44,103 bases of DNA from NCBI GenBank assembly GCA_002967695.1, contig PUHN01000029.1, positions 1 to 44,103 of the forward strand. Reading direction: 5' to 3'. Position numbers and translations under genes: made by a program. The stretch's first letter is position 1. Each line of letters begins with the position of its first letter. Source of the DNA: Rhodobacteraceae bacterium WD3A24. Its GTDB lineage: Bacteria; Pseudomonadota; Alphaproteobacteria; Rhodobacterales; Rhodobacteraceae. Positions 25,022-32,093 of this stretch are shown piece by piece. The notes under the pieces are model-generated. The model did not search any database. It worked only from the letters and a program-made list of their open reading frames with translations, and was not told where the DNA came from.

Positions 25022-26224
25022 TCAACCCCGCGCCTTCGCCCGCAGCAGGAGCGGGCCGTAGAGCAGGGCGAATCCCCCGAAGGCGGCTAGCCACGCCATG
25101 CCCGAGACGCTGTGGAGTACCATGGCCGAGCCGGGCCAGATCCCGGCCAGGATGCGCGCCACGACGGCCAGAAGGAGCGCGACATAGATCGCCGTGGTTC
25201 CCGCGCCGGCGGTCAGGCTGCGCCCGCTGTGGCCCAGCGTGGCCCGTGTCATCACCGCCAGCGTCATCAGTCCGACGGCGCCGGCCATCCACAGATGCTG
25301 CGCGACCGGCGCGCCCCACGGGCCGCCCAGCAGGATCGTGGCCCCCAGAGCGAGCGCGCCCAGCGGCACGAAGCCGTAGCCGGCATGCAGCACCCAGACC
25401 AGCGGCTCCGGCCCCGTCCGCTCGCCGGCCCAGCGGACAAGACGCGCCGCATGGGCGATCCCGGCCACCAGCAGCGCCAGCCCGGTCGCCGCCGCTTCGG
25501 GTCGGGCCAGCCAGACCAGCAGCGCGGCCAGCAACAGCGCAAGCGCCAGCCTGTCGAAGCGTTGCATCGGCGGGGTCGGAGGCCGCCCGCCGCCGCCGCG
25601 CTTGACGAGCCAGTTGCGCGTGAAGGAGGGCACGATGCGCCCGCCGATCACCGCGATCATCATCACCCCGGCCCCGAGCCCGAGGCGCAGGCCGTAGCCT
25701 TGCGCGGCATATGCACCCCGCGCGGCCTCCCAGTGGAAGATCGCGTTGCCCAGCGCAAAGACACCGAGCATCGCCAGAACGATCAGGTTGCGCCAGTTGC
25801 GGCCCGCGATGATCTCGCGCGCAAGAACCGCGCCGAGCGCCACCGGCATGGCGAGATCGATCGCCGCGACCACCAGCGGCGACAGCCCCGCCGACCAGGC
25901 GATCGCCACGCGCCCGGCGATCCACAGCGAAAACAGCGCCCCCAGCGGCCAGCCGACAATCGGCAGCCGCCCGGTCCAGTTGGGCACGGCCGTCAGCAGG
26001 AACCCCGCCGCGGCAGCCGCCAGATAGCCGAACAGGAACTCGTGCGCATGCCATGCGAGCGGATCGAAGGCCGTCGGCAGGGCGAGGCTGCCGCCGAGCA
26101 TTGCCAGCCACAGGCCCATGACGATCACCGCCCACAGCGCCGCGCCCAGAAAGAACGGCCGGAAGCCGTAGGTCAGAAGGCCCGGCCCGCGCCACGCGCG
26201 AATTCGCTCGGCTGTCGTGGTCAT
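25022..26224 (-). CDS. nnrS: NnrS family haem-copper membrane protein
   Basis: A 400-residue protein with about twelve hydrophobic helices. GFRPFFLGAALWA near the N-terminus, DPLAWHAHEFLFGYLAAAAA (about 54-73), and GGRIVPSFTRNWL (about 205-217) are family features of NnrS, which contains haem and copper and relieves nitrosative stress caused by NO and iron-nitrosyl species. GGAGGAG precedes the ATG. It is first in the nnrSU unit. On its strand a TATAGT (complement of 26281-26286) could be a -10 element; I see no clear FNR/NNR box in the 160 bases upstream. Confidence 0.93.
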   Translation of the reverse strand: MTTTAERIRAWRGPGLLTYGFRPFFLGAALWAVIVMGLWLAMLGGSLALPTAFDPLAWHAHEFLFGYLAAAAAGFLLTAVPNWTGRLPIVGWPLGALFSLWIAGRVAIAWSAGLSPLVVAAIDLAMPVALGAVLAREIIAGRNWRNLIVLAMLGVFALGNAIFHWEAARGAYAAQGYGLRLGLGAGVMMIAVIGGRIVPSFTRNWLVKRGGGGRPPTPPMQRFDRLALALLLAALLVWLARPEAAATGLALLVAGIAHAARLVRWAGERTGPEPLVWVLHAGYGFVPLGALALGATILLGGPWGAPVAQHLWMAGAVGLMTLAVMTRATLGHSGRSLTAGAGTTAIYVALLLAVVARILAGIWPGSAMVLHSVSGMAWLAAFGGFALLYGPLLLRAKARG

Positions 26225-26385
26225 GTCTCCTCCGCGCCGCCCGCCTCGCGCATCGGGCGTTTGGCTTACCGTTTAGCTCAACTATAGCTGCGCCGCAAAA
26301 GCGACCGCGGACATTGCGTCAAAGCGCCTCATCACCGCCATTGCGTGCCGGTTGATCCCGGGCCTGCCCGGCGGCGTGAACGCCG

Positions 26386-26766
26386 TCACCGCGGCATCGC
26401 CCGGTGCCCGGCAAGGCTGATCGCGGCCCACAGACCGATCCGCAGGATCAATGCGCCGACCGTGCGCATTTCGTAAGCGCCGCCGGTTAGAGCGTGAAAG
26501 GCAAGCGCGGCGAAGACGACCACCGTGGCGGCGAGGATCGCGATCGACAGCCACACCCCCCAAGGCCGGGCTTGCCAGAGCCCCAAGCCCGCCAGGACAT
26601 AGGCGAAACCGGCGAGGAAATTGAACCACAGCACGAACGGCACGACATCGCCCATGTCGGGCGTGCCGAACAGCGCCAGACCGCCCGCCAGCACCGTTAC
26701 GGCTCCGAAAATCATGGCGACTGCGGCGGCGATGCGCAGGGAGAGGTGGGGCGAGGGGACGGGCAT
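26386..26766 (-). CDS. Small four-helix membrane protein of unknown function
   Basis: A 126-residue protein that is mostly hydrophobic, with four probable transmembrane helices (about 10-30, 43-63, 70-92 and 103-120) separated by very short loops; the PWGVWLSIAILAAT segment and a basic C-terminus (GHRAMPR) are visible. The start at 26766 has AAAGGAAA at a good distance. I do not recognise a characterised family; small proteins of this pattern occur as uncharacterised DoxX-like or DUF membrane proteins. It stands alone, on the same strand as nnrS but 161 bases before it, so co-transcription is possible but not shown. Confidence 0.72.
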   Translation of the reverse strand: MPVPSPHLSLRIAAAVAMIFGAVTVLAGGLALFGTPDMGDVVPFVLWFNFLAGFAYVLAGLGLWQARPWGVWLSIAILAATVVVFAALAFHALTGGAYEMRTVGALILRIGLWAAISLAGHRAMPR

Positions 26767-27190
26767 GTCGGTTTCCTTTCGGCATGGGGCGGGCCTCATC
26801 CGGCCCGGTCGCGGATCGCGCCGCCGCGCCTGCCTTGACCGGTCGAAAGGCACGGTCATCAACGGTGCCGGGCGATGAAACCGCGCCGTGGGCGACAATG
26901 CGCCGGCTTGAAGGTCGAGACGCCGGATCAGTCTGAGGGCATCCTGCGGATTGCGCAACGCGGCGATCGGGCGCGCGTTCGATCGCGTCAGGATTTCACG
27001 CGGGCGGGCTCCGGCCGGGTCGTGCGTGACCGCGCCGAACCGCGTCTCGCGGGCTCCGGCGGCCTTGGGCGGGGACATTGACGCCTTGATCACTTTGTGG
27101 TTGCTGACTTGCCAAAGCTGGTCGGGGTACCGGTCGGGCGCTCCCCGCCGTCCGGCCGCTCGCCCATGATCACCGCCAAGGAGCGGCCCC
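26767..27190. other. Intergenic region, no credible gene
   Basis: This divergent gap of 424 bases separates the small membrane protein gene from the HlyD gene. Frames stay open on both strands because of the GC content, but their translations are Arg/Ala/Pro-rich without family character. It should hold promoters for both neighbours; a TTGACG at about 27078 is a weak -35 candidate on the plus strand, and I find no matching -10. Confidence 0.4.
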
Positions 27191-28489
27191 ATGCGTCTTT
27201 CCGCCCTCTGGATCCTCCCTCCTGTGGTGCTGGGCGCGGCCGTCGCGGCATGGTTCATCTCGCAGGGGGAGGGGCCGGACAGGGTTGCCTCCCAGCCTCC
27301 GGGGCTGGCGGTGCGCGTCGCCGCCGCGCAGACGCAGCGCATCCGCCCCGTCTCGCGCGCCTGGGGCAATGTGCGTGCCGCCGATCAATGGTCGGCCATC
27401 GCGCAGGTCGGCGGCACGGTGATCTGGCGCCATGACGATCTGGAACCGGGCCGGCTGATCTCCGCGAATACCGAGGTGCTGCGGATCGACCCGGCCGATT
27501 ACGAGCTGGCCGTCGCGCAGGCCGAGGCCGATCTGGCCGGGCTGAATGCCGAAGCCGCCCAGATCGACGCCGAGGAGGAAAACACCCGGCGAATCCTCGC
27601 ACTGGAAGAGGCGCGGCTGGAGCTCGCCCGGTCCGATCTGGCGCGCGTGCGCGAACTGGTGGCGCAGGGCAGCGCCCCCCCGACCCGCGCCGACGAGACC
27701 GAGCGCGGCGTGCTCTCCGCGCGCCGGGTGGTGACGGAGCTGGAGAACACGCTCGATCTGATCCCCATACGCCGCCGCCGCCTCGACGCGCAGATCGCGC
27801 GGACCGAGGCCGCCCTTTCGCGTGCCCGGCGCGATCTGGCGAACACGCGCATTGCCGTGCCCTATGACCTGCGGATCGCGCGGGTCGAGACCGAGCGTTT
27901 CCAGACCGTGAATCCGGGCCAGACCCTGCTGTCGGGTGACGGAATCGACCGTGTCGAGGTCGTCGCGCAGATCCCCGTCCAGAGCTTTCGCCGGCTGATC
28001 TCACCGGCGCAGGTGCCCGATGACATGCTCGCTGCGCTGCGCTCGGGGCAATCGCCGCCGCTGGAGGCCCGGCTGCGGCTGATCGCCGACCGCGACCAGA
28101 CATGGCAGGGCCGGGTGACGCGGATCGAGGGCGCGCTCGATCCGCGCGCCCGCACCGTTCCGGTGGTGGTGGAGGTGACCGCACCCTATGAGGATGCCAA
28201 CCCGCCGCTGCGGCTGCCGCTCGTGCCCAATATGCAGGTCGAGGTCACCCTGACCGGCGCCGCGCTGCCCGATACGGTGACCGTGCCCGAAAGCGCGCTG
28301 CACGGCGACACTGTCTATGTCATTGATGACGAAGACCGGCTGGTCCTGCAGGAGGTCACGCCCGCCTTCCGACAGGACGGGCTCGCGGTGATCGCCGAGG
28401 GGCTGGCGGCGGGCACGCGCGTGGTGCTCGACGACATATCTCCGGCCATACCGGGCATGCGCCTCGACCCGGTGGGGGCGGATGAATGA
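27191..28489 (+). CDS. HlyD/RND-type efflux periplasmic adaptor protein
   Basis: A 432-residue membrane fusion protein. An N-terminal hydrophobic anchor (about 6-24) is followed by a lipoyl-like half (VSRAWGNVRAADQWSAIAQV), a long alpha-helical hairpin rich in Ala/Glu/Arg (about 98-220), the second lipoyl half with RIAVPYDLRIARVETERF, a beta-barrel domain, and a membrane-proximal domain with VPESALHGDTVYVID. These adaptors link an inner-membrane RND pump to an outer-membrane channel. AAGGAG stands before the ATG. The partner permease gene expected directly downstream is missing: only its first codons remain before the prophage end, so this adaptor is probably orphaned. Confidence 0.92.
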   Translation: MRLSALWILPPVVLGAAVAAWFISQGEGPDRVASQPPGLAVRVAAAQTQRIRPVSRAWGNVRAADQWSAIAQVGGTVIWRHDDLEPGRLISANTEVLRIDPADYELAVAQAEADLAGLNAEAAQIDAEEENTRRILALEEARLELARSDLARVRELVAQGSAPPTRADETERGVLSARRVVTELENTLDLIPIRRRRLDAQIARTEAALSRARRDLANTRIAVPYDLRIARVETERFQTVNPGQTLLSGDGIDRVEVVAQIPVQSFRRLISPAQVPDDMLAALRSGQSPPLEARLRLIADRDQTWQGRVTRIEGALDPRARTVPVVVEVTAPYEDANPPLRLPLVPNMQVEVTLTGAALPDTVTVPESALHGDTVYVIDDEDRLVLQEVTPAFRQDGLAVIAEGLAAGTRVVLDDISPAIPGMRLDPVGADE

Positions 28490-28504
28490 GCCGGTATAAA
28501 TCTT
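28482..28504 (+). pseudogene. Remnant start of the downstream RND permease gene, cut by the prophage
   Basis: Two start codons overlap the HlyD stop: ATG at 28482 (five codons, MNEPV, then TAA) and ATG at 28486 in ATGA coupling (MSRYKSL, then TAA). HlyD adaptors are nearly always followed by a coupled RND permease of about 1000 residues. Here the frame ends within a few codons, exactly where base composition drops and phage sequence begins. Which ATG was the original start cannot be decided from this side alone. Confidence 0.45.
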
Positions 28505-28618
28505 TGTAAATAAAAGCTTTTTTTGCCTCAAAGTGGGTTAGTAACATCCCGAAAAGTGGGCGCTTTTCAAAACCGCGGTGGCAAAGTTTCGGGGAGTAAT
28601 TCTAGTGAGTTTTCTGCC
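28505..28618. repeat. Prophage terminal sequence with repeated AAAGT motifs
   Basis: AT-richer than anything around it. It begins TGTAAATAAAAGC and holds AAAGTGGG at 28530-28537 and 28553-28560, a related AAAGT at 28583-28587, plus an inverted repeat GAAAAG/CTTTTC at 28551-28568. Arrays of short, unevenly spaced sites at a phage end resemble transposase-binding sites of Mu-like elements. No gene is present. Confidence 0.45.
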
Positions 28619-28822
28619 TTATTCCCTGCACCCGGCATCCATCGTCGCGATCAACCGCCGCCCGGTGACCACCGACCGCGGCCCTCCATCCTCGGCGAGC
28701 GCGGCCGCGTGATCGGGGCGGAGTTCTTTGGTGCCCGCGCAGAGTTCGCGCTGATCAACGAGCGCCCCGCCGGCGCAGCCACTCGCGATCAGCGGCAGGA
28801 TCGCCATCGCCAGTATCCGCAT
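28619..28822 (-). CDS. Rz1-like outer membrane spanin lipoprotein
   Basis: A 67-residue protein beginning MRILAMAILPLIASGCAGG, a short lipoprotein signal with a clear lipobox ending at Cys16. The mature part is short and contains further cysteines (Cys28 and Cys65). It starts inside the preceding Rz-like gene in another frame and extends past its end, the overlapping Rz/Rz1 arrangement. O-spanins join with the inner membrane spanin to fuse the membranes and complete lysis. Sequence conservation in these proteins is poor, so the call rests on lipobox, size and overlap. Confidence 0.75.
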   Translation of the reverse strand: MRILAMAILPLIASGCAGGALVDQRELCAGTKELRPDHAAALAEDGGPRSVVTGRRLIATMDAGCRE

Positions 28823-29012
28823 TGCGCATCCTCCTCTGCGTGGCGCGGGCCCGCTGGACCTCTCGCTCGAGATACTCCACCCGCTCGGCCGCTCGGCCGG
28901 CGCGCTCGCCGGCCTTGCGCAGCCCGAGCAGGAACAGGGCCACCGCGAGGGCAATAGCGCCCCACAGCGCCGCCTTGCGCGCCCAGGGGCGCGCTGCCAG
29001 CCAGCCGAGCAT
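28755..29012 (-). CDS. Rz-like inner membrane spanin
   Basis: An 85-residue protein with one N-terminal transmembrane helix (about 14-30, AALWGAIALAVALFLLG), then a charged, Arg/Glu-rich helix likely to form a coiled coil (about 32-65). This is the layout of i-spanins. The ATG overlaps the stop of the preceding small membrane protein gene, and the second half overlaps the Rz1-like gene in a different frame. It is somewhat short for an Rz, but comparable forms exist in small lysis cassettes. Confidence 0.72.
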   Translation of the reverse strand: MLGWLAARPWARKAALWGAIALAVALFLLGLRKAGERAGRAAERVEYLEREVQRARATQRRMRNADTGDGDPAADREWLRRRGAR

Positions 29013-29167
29013 CACCGCCGCCCCTCGAGCGAGAACGCGAGGATGAGGCCCCACACGGCGCCTATGATCGGGAACGCCCACCACGGGCTTGCCCCGACGA
29101 CGAAGGTGAGCAGGAAGCCCACGGCCGAGCCGTTCGAGGCGTAGATCATCGGAAGGATACCGCGCAT
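29012..29167 (-). CDS. Small two-helix membrane protein, candidate holin
   Basis: A 51-residue protein with two hydrophobic stretches (about 14-26 and 29-45) split by a short SPWW turn, and a basic C-terminus (EGRR). It lies between endolysin and spanin genes and overlaps both by ATGA junctions. Size, topology and position fit a class II-type holin or pinholin, which would control the timing of lysis. No sequence family is recognised, and the coiled-coil membrane protein upstream of the endolysin is an alternative holin. Confidence 0.65.
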   Translation of the reverse strand: MRGILPMIYASNGSAVGFLLTFVVGASPWWAFPIIGAVWGLILAFSLEGRR

Positions 29168-29841
29168 CACCGCCTCCCCTTCTTCCAGTCATCGAGGCGC
29201 GCGTAGACCGCCAGAGCGACGCCACCGAGCGCGAGCGCGATGAGCACCCACCGCATGCTGTCGAGATAGGGGGCGATGGCCTGCAGCTGCCCCTGTGCCT
29301 CGGTGACGGCCTCCTGAGCGACCTCGGCCGCGCCGGCACCCACGGTCGCCGCCCCGGCGGTCCCTGCCCCGCGCATGGTGCGGCTCTCGGCGAGGCGCTC
29401 GCGCGCCGGCGGGCGCTCGGTGGAGAACGGGGCGCTGTCCGCGGCGGGCCACGGCTCGCCCCAGGACCGCTCCGGCCCAAGGTCGATATGCATGAAACCC
29501 GAGCGGGGATAATAGCCGAAGCCCTTGAAGCCCACGGCGCGCGCCTCTCGCTCGAAGGTGTGCGGCTCATGGTTGGTCATCGAGATATCAAACGCGGTGC
29601 CTTCCATGTGCTTCGAGCGGGTCGCCCCGCCCACCGCGCGGTTGTGCTCCGGGCTGCGGTATCCGCTGTTGACGATCAGGGGTTTTCCGAGCCGGTCGCG
29701 GAGCGCCTGCAGGGCGTCGAGCGCGTCCTCGTGGACGAGCAGCTTGCCGGTGCCGCGGCAGGCGATCTCGGCCGGCGAGAAGTCCTGCCACCACCAGTCC
29801 GCGTCGGGAACCTCGCTGTAATGCTCATAATAGCGGGTCAT
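29167..29841 (-). CDS. Peptidase M15 endolysin with C-terminal transmembrane segment
   Basis: A 224-residue protein. Residues about 15-135 are a D,D-/L,D-carboxypeptidase-type M15 domain (SGYRSPEHNRAVGG at 59-72, SKHMEGTAFDI with His78 and Asp85, MHIDLG with His118 completing the zinc site). It would cut peptide cross-links in peptidoglycan. After an Ala/Gly-rich linker, residues about 197-214 are a hydrophobic helix followed by a basic tail (DDWKKGRR). No N-terminal signal is visible. Soluble endolysins usually have no C-terminal anchor, so the enzyme may stay at the inner membrane until lysis. It follows a terminator-like hairpin by about 20 bases. Confidence 0.88.
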   Translation of the reverse strand: MTRYYEHYSEVPDADWWWQDFSPAEIACRGTGKLLVHEDALDALQALRDRLGKPLIVNSGYRSPEHNRAVGGATRSKHMEGTAFDISMTNHEPHTFEREARAVGFKGFGYYPRSGFMHIDLGPERSWGEPWPAADSAPFSTERPPARERLAESRTMRGAGTAGAATVGAGAAEVAQEAVTEAQGQLQAIAPYLDSMRWVLIALALGGVALAVYARLDDWKKGRR

Positions 29842-29857
29842 CAGGGCCTCCTGAAAC

Positions 29858-29882
29858 TGAAAAGGCCCGCCTGGGGCGGGCC
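29858..29882 (-). terminator. Hairpin with T-run between tail-side genes and endolysin
   Basis: GGCCCGCC (29864-29871) pairs with GGCGGGCC (29875-29882) around a three-base loop. On the minus strand the stem is followed by TTTT. It would stop or reduce transcription of the tail operon before the endolysin gene, so lysis genes may depend on read-through or antitermination. Confidence 0.65.
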
Positions 29883-29908
29883 GAGAGGGGTGGGTTATGC
29901 GCCGGCGG

Positions 29909-30253
29909 TCAGTCTTGCGGCGGCGGGTGCTGGAAGGCGGCGAAGAGGAGCTCGCGCATCTGGTGGATATCGCGCTCGACGCGCTTGCGATGCTCCTGCT
30001 CGGCCTTCATGTCCTCGGCCCGCTGCGCCTCGAGGCGATCGCGCTCGGCGATCCGCGCCTTCTCTGCACGCTTTCGCTCCTCGCGGAGCTCCTGCTCGAG
30101 GCGGCGGACGAGGGCCTCGCTGGTGAACGCCTTGCGCGTGACCGCGCCGGCCACCGCGAACAGGAAGGTCAGCGCCGCGCCGATCGCCGCGGTCAGCCCG
30201 TTCTCGCGGAATGCGGTGGTGATTTGCTCGATCATGGTTGTTCGGTTCGTCAT
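29909..30253 (-). CDS. Membrane protein with coiled coil, possible holin or lysis accessory protein
   Basis: A 114-residue protein: one hydrophobic helix (about 20-38, AAIGAALTFLFAVAGAV), then a highly charged Glu/Arg/Lys-rich helix predicted as coiled coil (about 46-100), and a short Pro-rich tail. It overlaps the stop of the upstream tail protein gene and precedes the hairpin and endolysin. Topology would suit an i-spanin or a holin-like protein. The family is not recognised; the position at the tail/lysis boundary is the main clue. Confidence 0.6.
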   Translation of the reverse strand: MTNRTTMIEQITTAFRENGLTAAIGAALTFLFAVAGAVTRKAFTSEALVRRLEQELREERKRAEKARIAERDRLEAQRAEDMKAEQEHRKRVERDIHQMRELLFAAFQHPPPQD

Positions 30254-31254
30254 GGCGCACTCAGCAGGCCGATTTCATCGGGGAGGTCGGCGTCGGTCCA
30301 GGCCGCGCTCGTGTCGGGGTTCTGCGCCCAGGAGAAGATCGCCTTGCCCGGCACCTCGCTGTCGAGCGAGACGCTGGCCGCGTCGTAGTCGCTCACGCCG
30401 AGACGAAGCGACCCGGCAAGGTTGCCCGGCCCGCTGGTGCCGGCCTGTGCGATGGCCTTGAGATGGACGCCCGCGATGGTGGCCCCGGCGGGTCCGGTGG
30501 GGCCGGCCAGGGTGGCGTTCTGGCGCTGCCCGGCAGTGTCGCTGGTCATCCGGGTGGTGACGTCGCCGTCGCCCAGCGAAGCGAGCGATCCGGCCCACTG
30601 GTCGTAGTTGCCCACGGTGTCCGGGGTCTGCCGGGCGAAGCGGCGCCCGATGGTCGAGACGCCATCGAGGGCGGCGAAGTGGGCGTAATACCAGTCGGCG
30701 TCCCCGTAGGTGCTGTCGTGCATGTCCTGGTTGTCGAACACGACCCTCACGGGCTTGCCCTTGCCGCCGGTGTTGGCAGCCGTGGCGCTGCTTACGAGCG
30801 AACCGTCAACATGGAACTCGATGGTGATGTCAGACCCGACGACGAGCTTCACGTCGATCCAGTAAGTTACTGCGGCGCCCCTCGAGAATGAAGTCGCCCC
30901 GACAACCTGGCTATCCCCCTCGGCCACCGCTTCGATAGTGGCGTCATTTTGCCCGCGAAGCCGGGCCAGAAGGTTATGACTGGCATCGTAGAACGACAGG
31001 AACGGGACGTCCGAGACGTTGAACTCGATGGCAGTGGTTGTCGGGGTTCTGTGACGGAACTGGAACCAGAGATCGCCCACGGGCGCATCGAAGCCGACAC
31101 TGAATGGCAGGACGTCCGAGTTGCCGACAGTCAAGAAGGCGATGGCGTTCACGTCGAGATCGGCGTCGAAACCTTGAGAGTTCGTGCTCATGTGTCCGTC
31201 GAGGATGCCGCTTACATCGGCAGGCTGGTGTCCAAGGTGGAGAACATGGCTCAT
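30250..31254 (-). CDS. Phage tail fibre/receptor-binding protein with LamG-like domain
   Basis: A 334-residue protein. Residues about 15-210 look like a jelly-roll lectin fold: alternating beta strands, FWFQFRH-like pattern in GDLWFQFRHR, FLSFYDASHNLLARLRG, and VTYWIDVKLVVGSDITIEFHVDGSLV, the kind of text seen in LamG/concanavalin-like domains. The remaining part (about 230-334) has a Gly/Pro stretch GPTGPAGA and a sandwich-like end. It overlaps its neighbours by four bases on both sides and sits among distal tail genes, so surface or receptor binding is likely. No specific family is certain. Confidence 0.65.
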   Translation of the reverse strand: MSHVLHLGHQPADVSGILDGHMSTNSQGFDADLDVNAIAFLTVGNSDVLPFSVGFDAPVGDLWFQFRHRTPTTTAIEFNVSDVPFLSFYDASHNLLARLRGQNDATIEAVAEGDSQVVGATSFSRGAAVTYWIDVKLVVGSDITIEFHVDGSLVSSATAANTGGKGKPVRVVFDNQDMHDSTYGDADWYYAHFAALDGVSTIGRRFARQTPDTVGNYDQWAGSLASLGDGDVTTRMTSDTAGQRQNATLAGPTGPAGATIAGVHLKAIAQAGTSGPGNLAGSLRLGVSDYDAASVSLDSEVPGKAIFSWAQNPDTSAAWTDADLPDEIGLLSAP

Positions 31255-32093
31255 ATTGTATCCTTCTCGATCCAGAGTTCGTGGGAGGCCACGGAAGCGG
31301 TGGCAAGTCCGCCGCCGACTTCGTGCCATGCTTCAATGCCTGCGACGCTCAGATCGGTTCCGCCGCCAATCTCGGCCCATGCCTCGAAGACCTGCGCAGC
31401 CACACCGTCCTCGATCCCGAGACCTTCCCCGAGGGCGATGAACCTGTTGGGCACCGGGTAGGAGAACTGGCTGGTCAGTGAGCGCAGGGTGCCGCCTTCG
31501 TCGGGCTCGCGTCCTTGGCCGACAGGCCAAAAATCCCCACCAGCGGCGGTGCTGCTTTCGTTTGGCCCGGCGGTTTCGGGGTCGTTACTCCACGTGCCAT
31601 TGAGACCGACCCACATACCGCCCGAGGCGGGATCGAACCCTATCATCACAATATCACCCGCGCCGTAGGCGGGGTAGCTGCCCAGGTTGTTCGCATCATT
31701 TCCCCAGATACTCCCGGCCCCCCTGTATCCGAGAGAGCCGAGATAGACCGGGTTGTTGTTGCTGTCGTAGGTGAAGCCGGGGTCATCCAGTTGCGCCTGC
31801 GAGACGACGCCATGATAGCCGTTGAATTGGCTCGGCCCGGCGGGGTTGGCTTCAAACTCCCAATAGACAGGTGCAGGATAGTTTCCGGGGATGCGCTTCG
31901 TCGCGGGCACCCAGTTGCGATAGTCTGACCCGCCGCTGGTGTTGATCAGCGTCCGGTCATCATTGGAGAGCGTGTGGCCGGCGCTTGCCTTGGCCGCGTC
32001 GAATTGCACGCCCACGCCGGGCGTGCCGCCACCGCCATCCCCGGCGGTGGTGCCGCCCATCAGGAGGGCGAAGCGCGAGAGAAGGAGGCCCAT
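31251..32093 (-). CDS. Phage tail fibre protein with SPRY-like domain
   Basis: A 280-residue protein beginning MGLLLSRFALLMGG at an ATGA junction with the previous gene. Residues about 70-205 resemble a SPRY (B30.2) domain: YWEFEANP, the central NNPVYLGSLGYRG stretch, and GDIVMIGFDPASGGMWVGLNG, the last being the typical gate strand pair before an NG turn. The C-terminal 75 residues are unlike it and acidic, with repeated EAWAEIGGGTD / EAWHEVGGG units. SPRY domains bind proteins or glycans, and in a tail cluster a receptor-contact role is plausible but unproven. Confidence 0.65.
   Translation of the reverse strand: MGLLLSRFALLMGGTTAGDGGGGTPGVGVQFDAAKASAGHTLSNDDRTLINTSGGSDYRNWVPATKRIPGNYPAPVYWEFEANPAGPSQFNGYHGVVSQAQLDDPGFTYDSNNNPVYLGSLGYRGAGSIWGNDANNLGSYPAYGAGDIVMIGFDPASGGMWVGLNGTWSNDPETAGPNESSTAAGGDFWPVGQGREPDEGGTLRSLTSQFSYPVPNRFIALGEGLGIEDGVAAQVFEAWAEIGGGTDLSVAGIEAWHEVGGGLATASVASHELWIEKDTI

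Noticed and set aside
26875-27369. Small open frames in the gap before the HlyD gene
   Set aside because: No ribosome binding site at the starts, Arg/Pro/Ala-rich translation on both strands, no recognisable domain.
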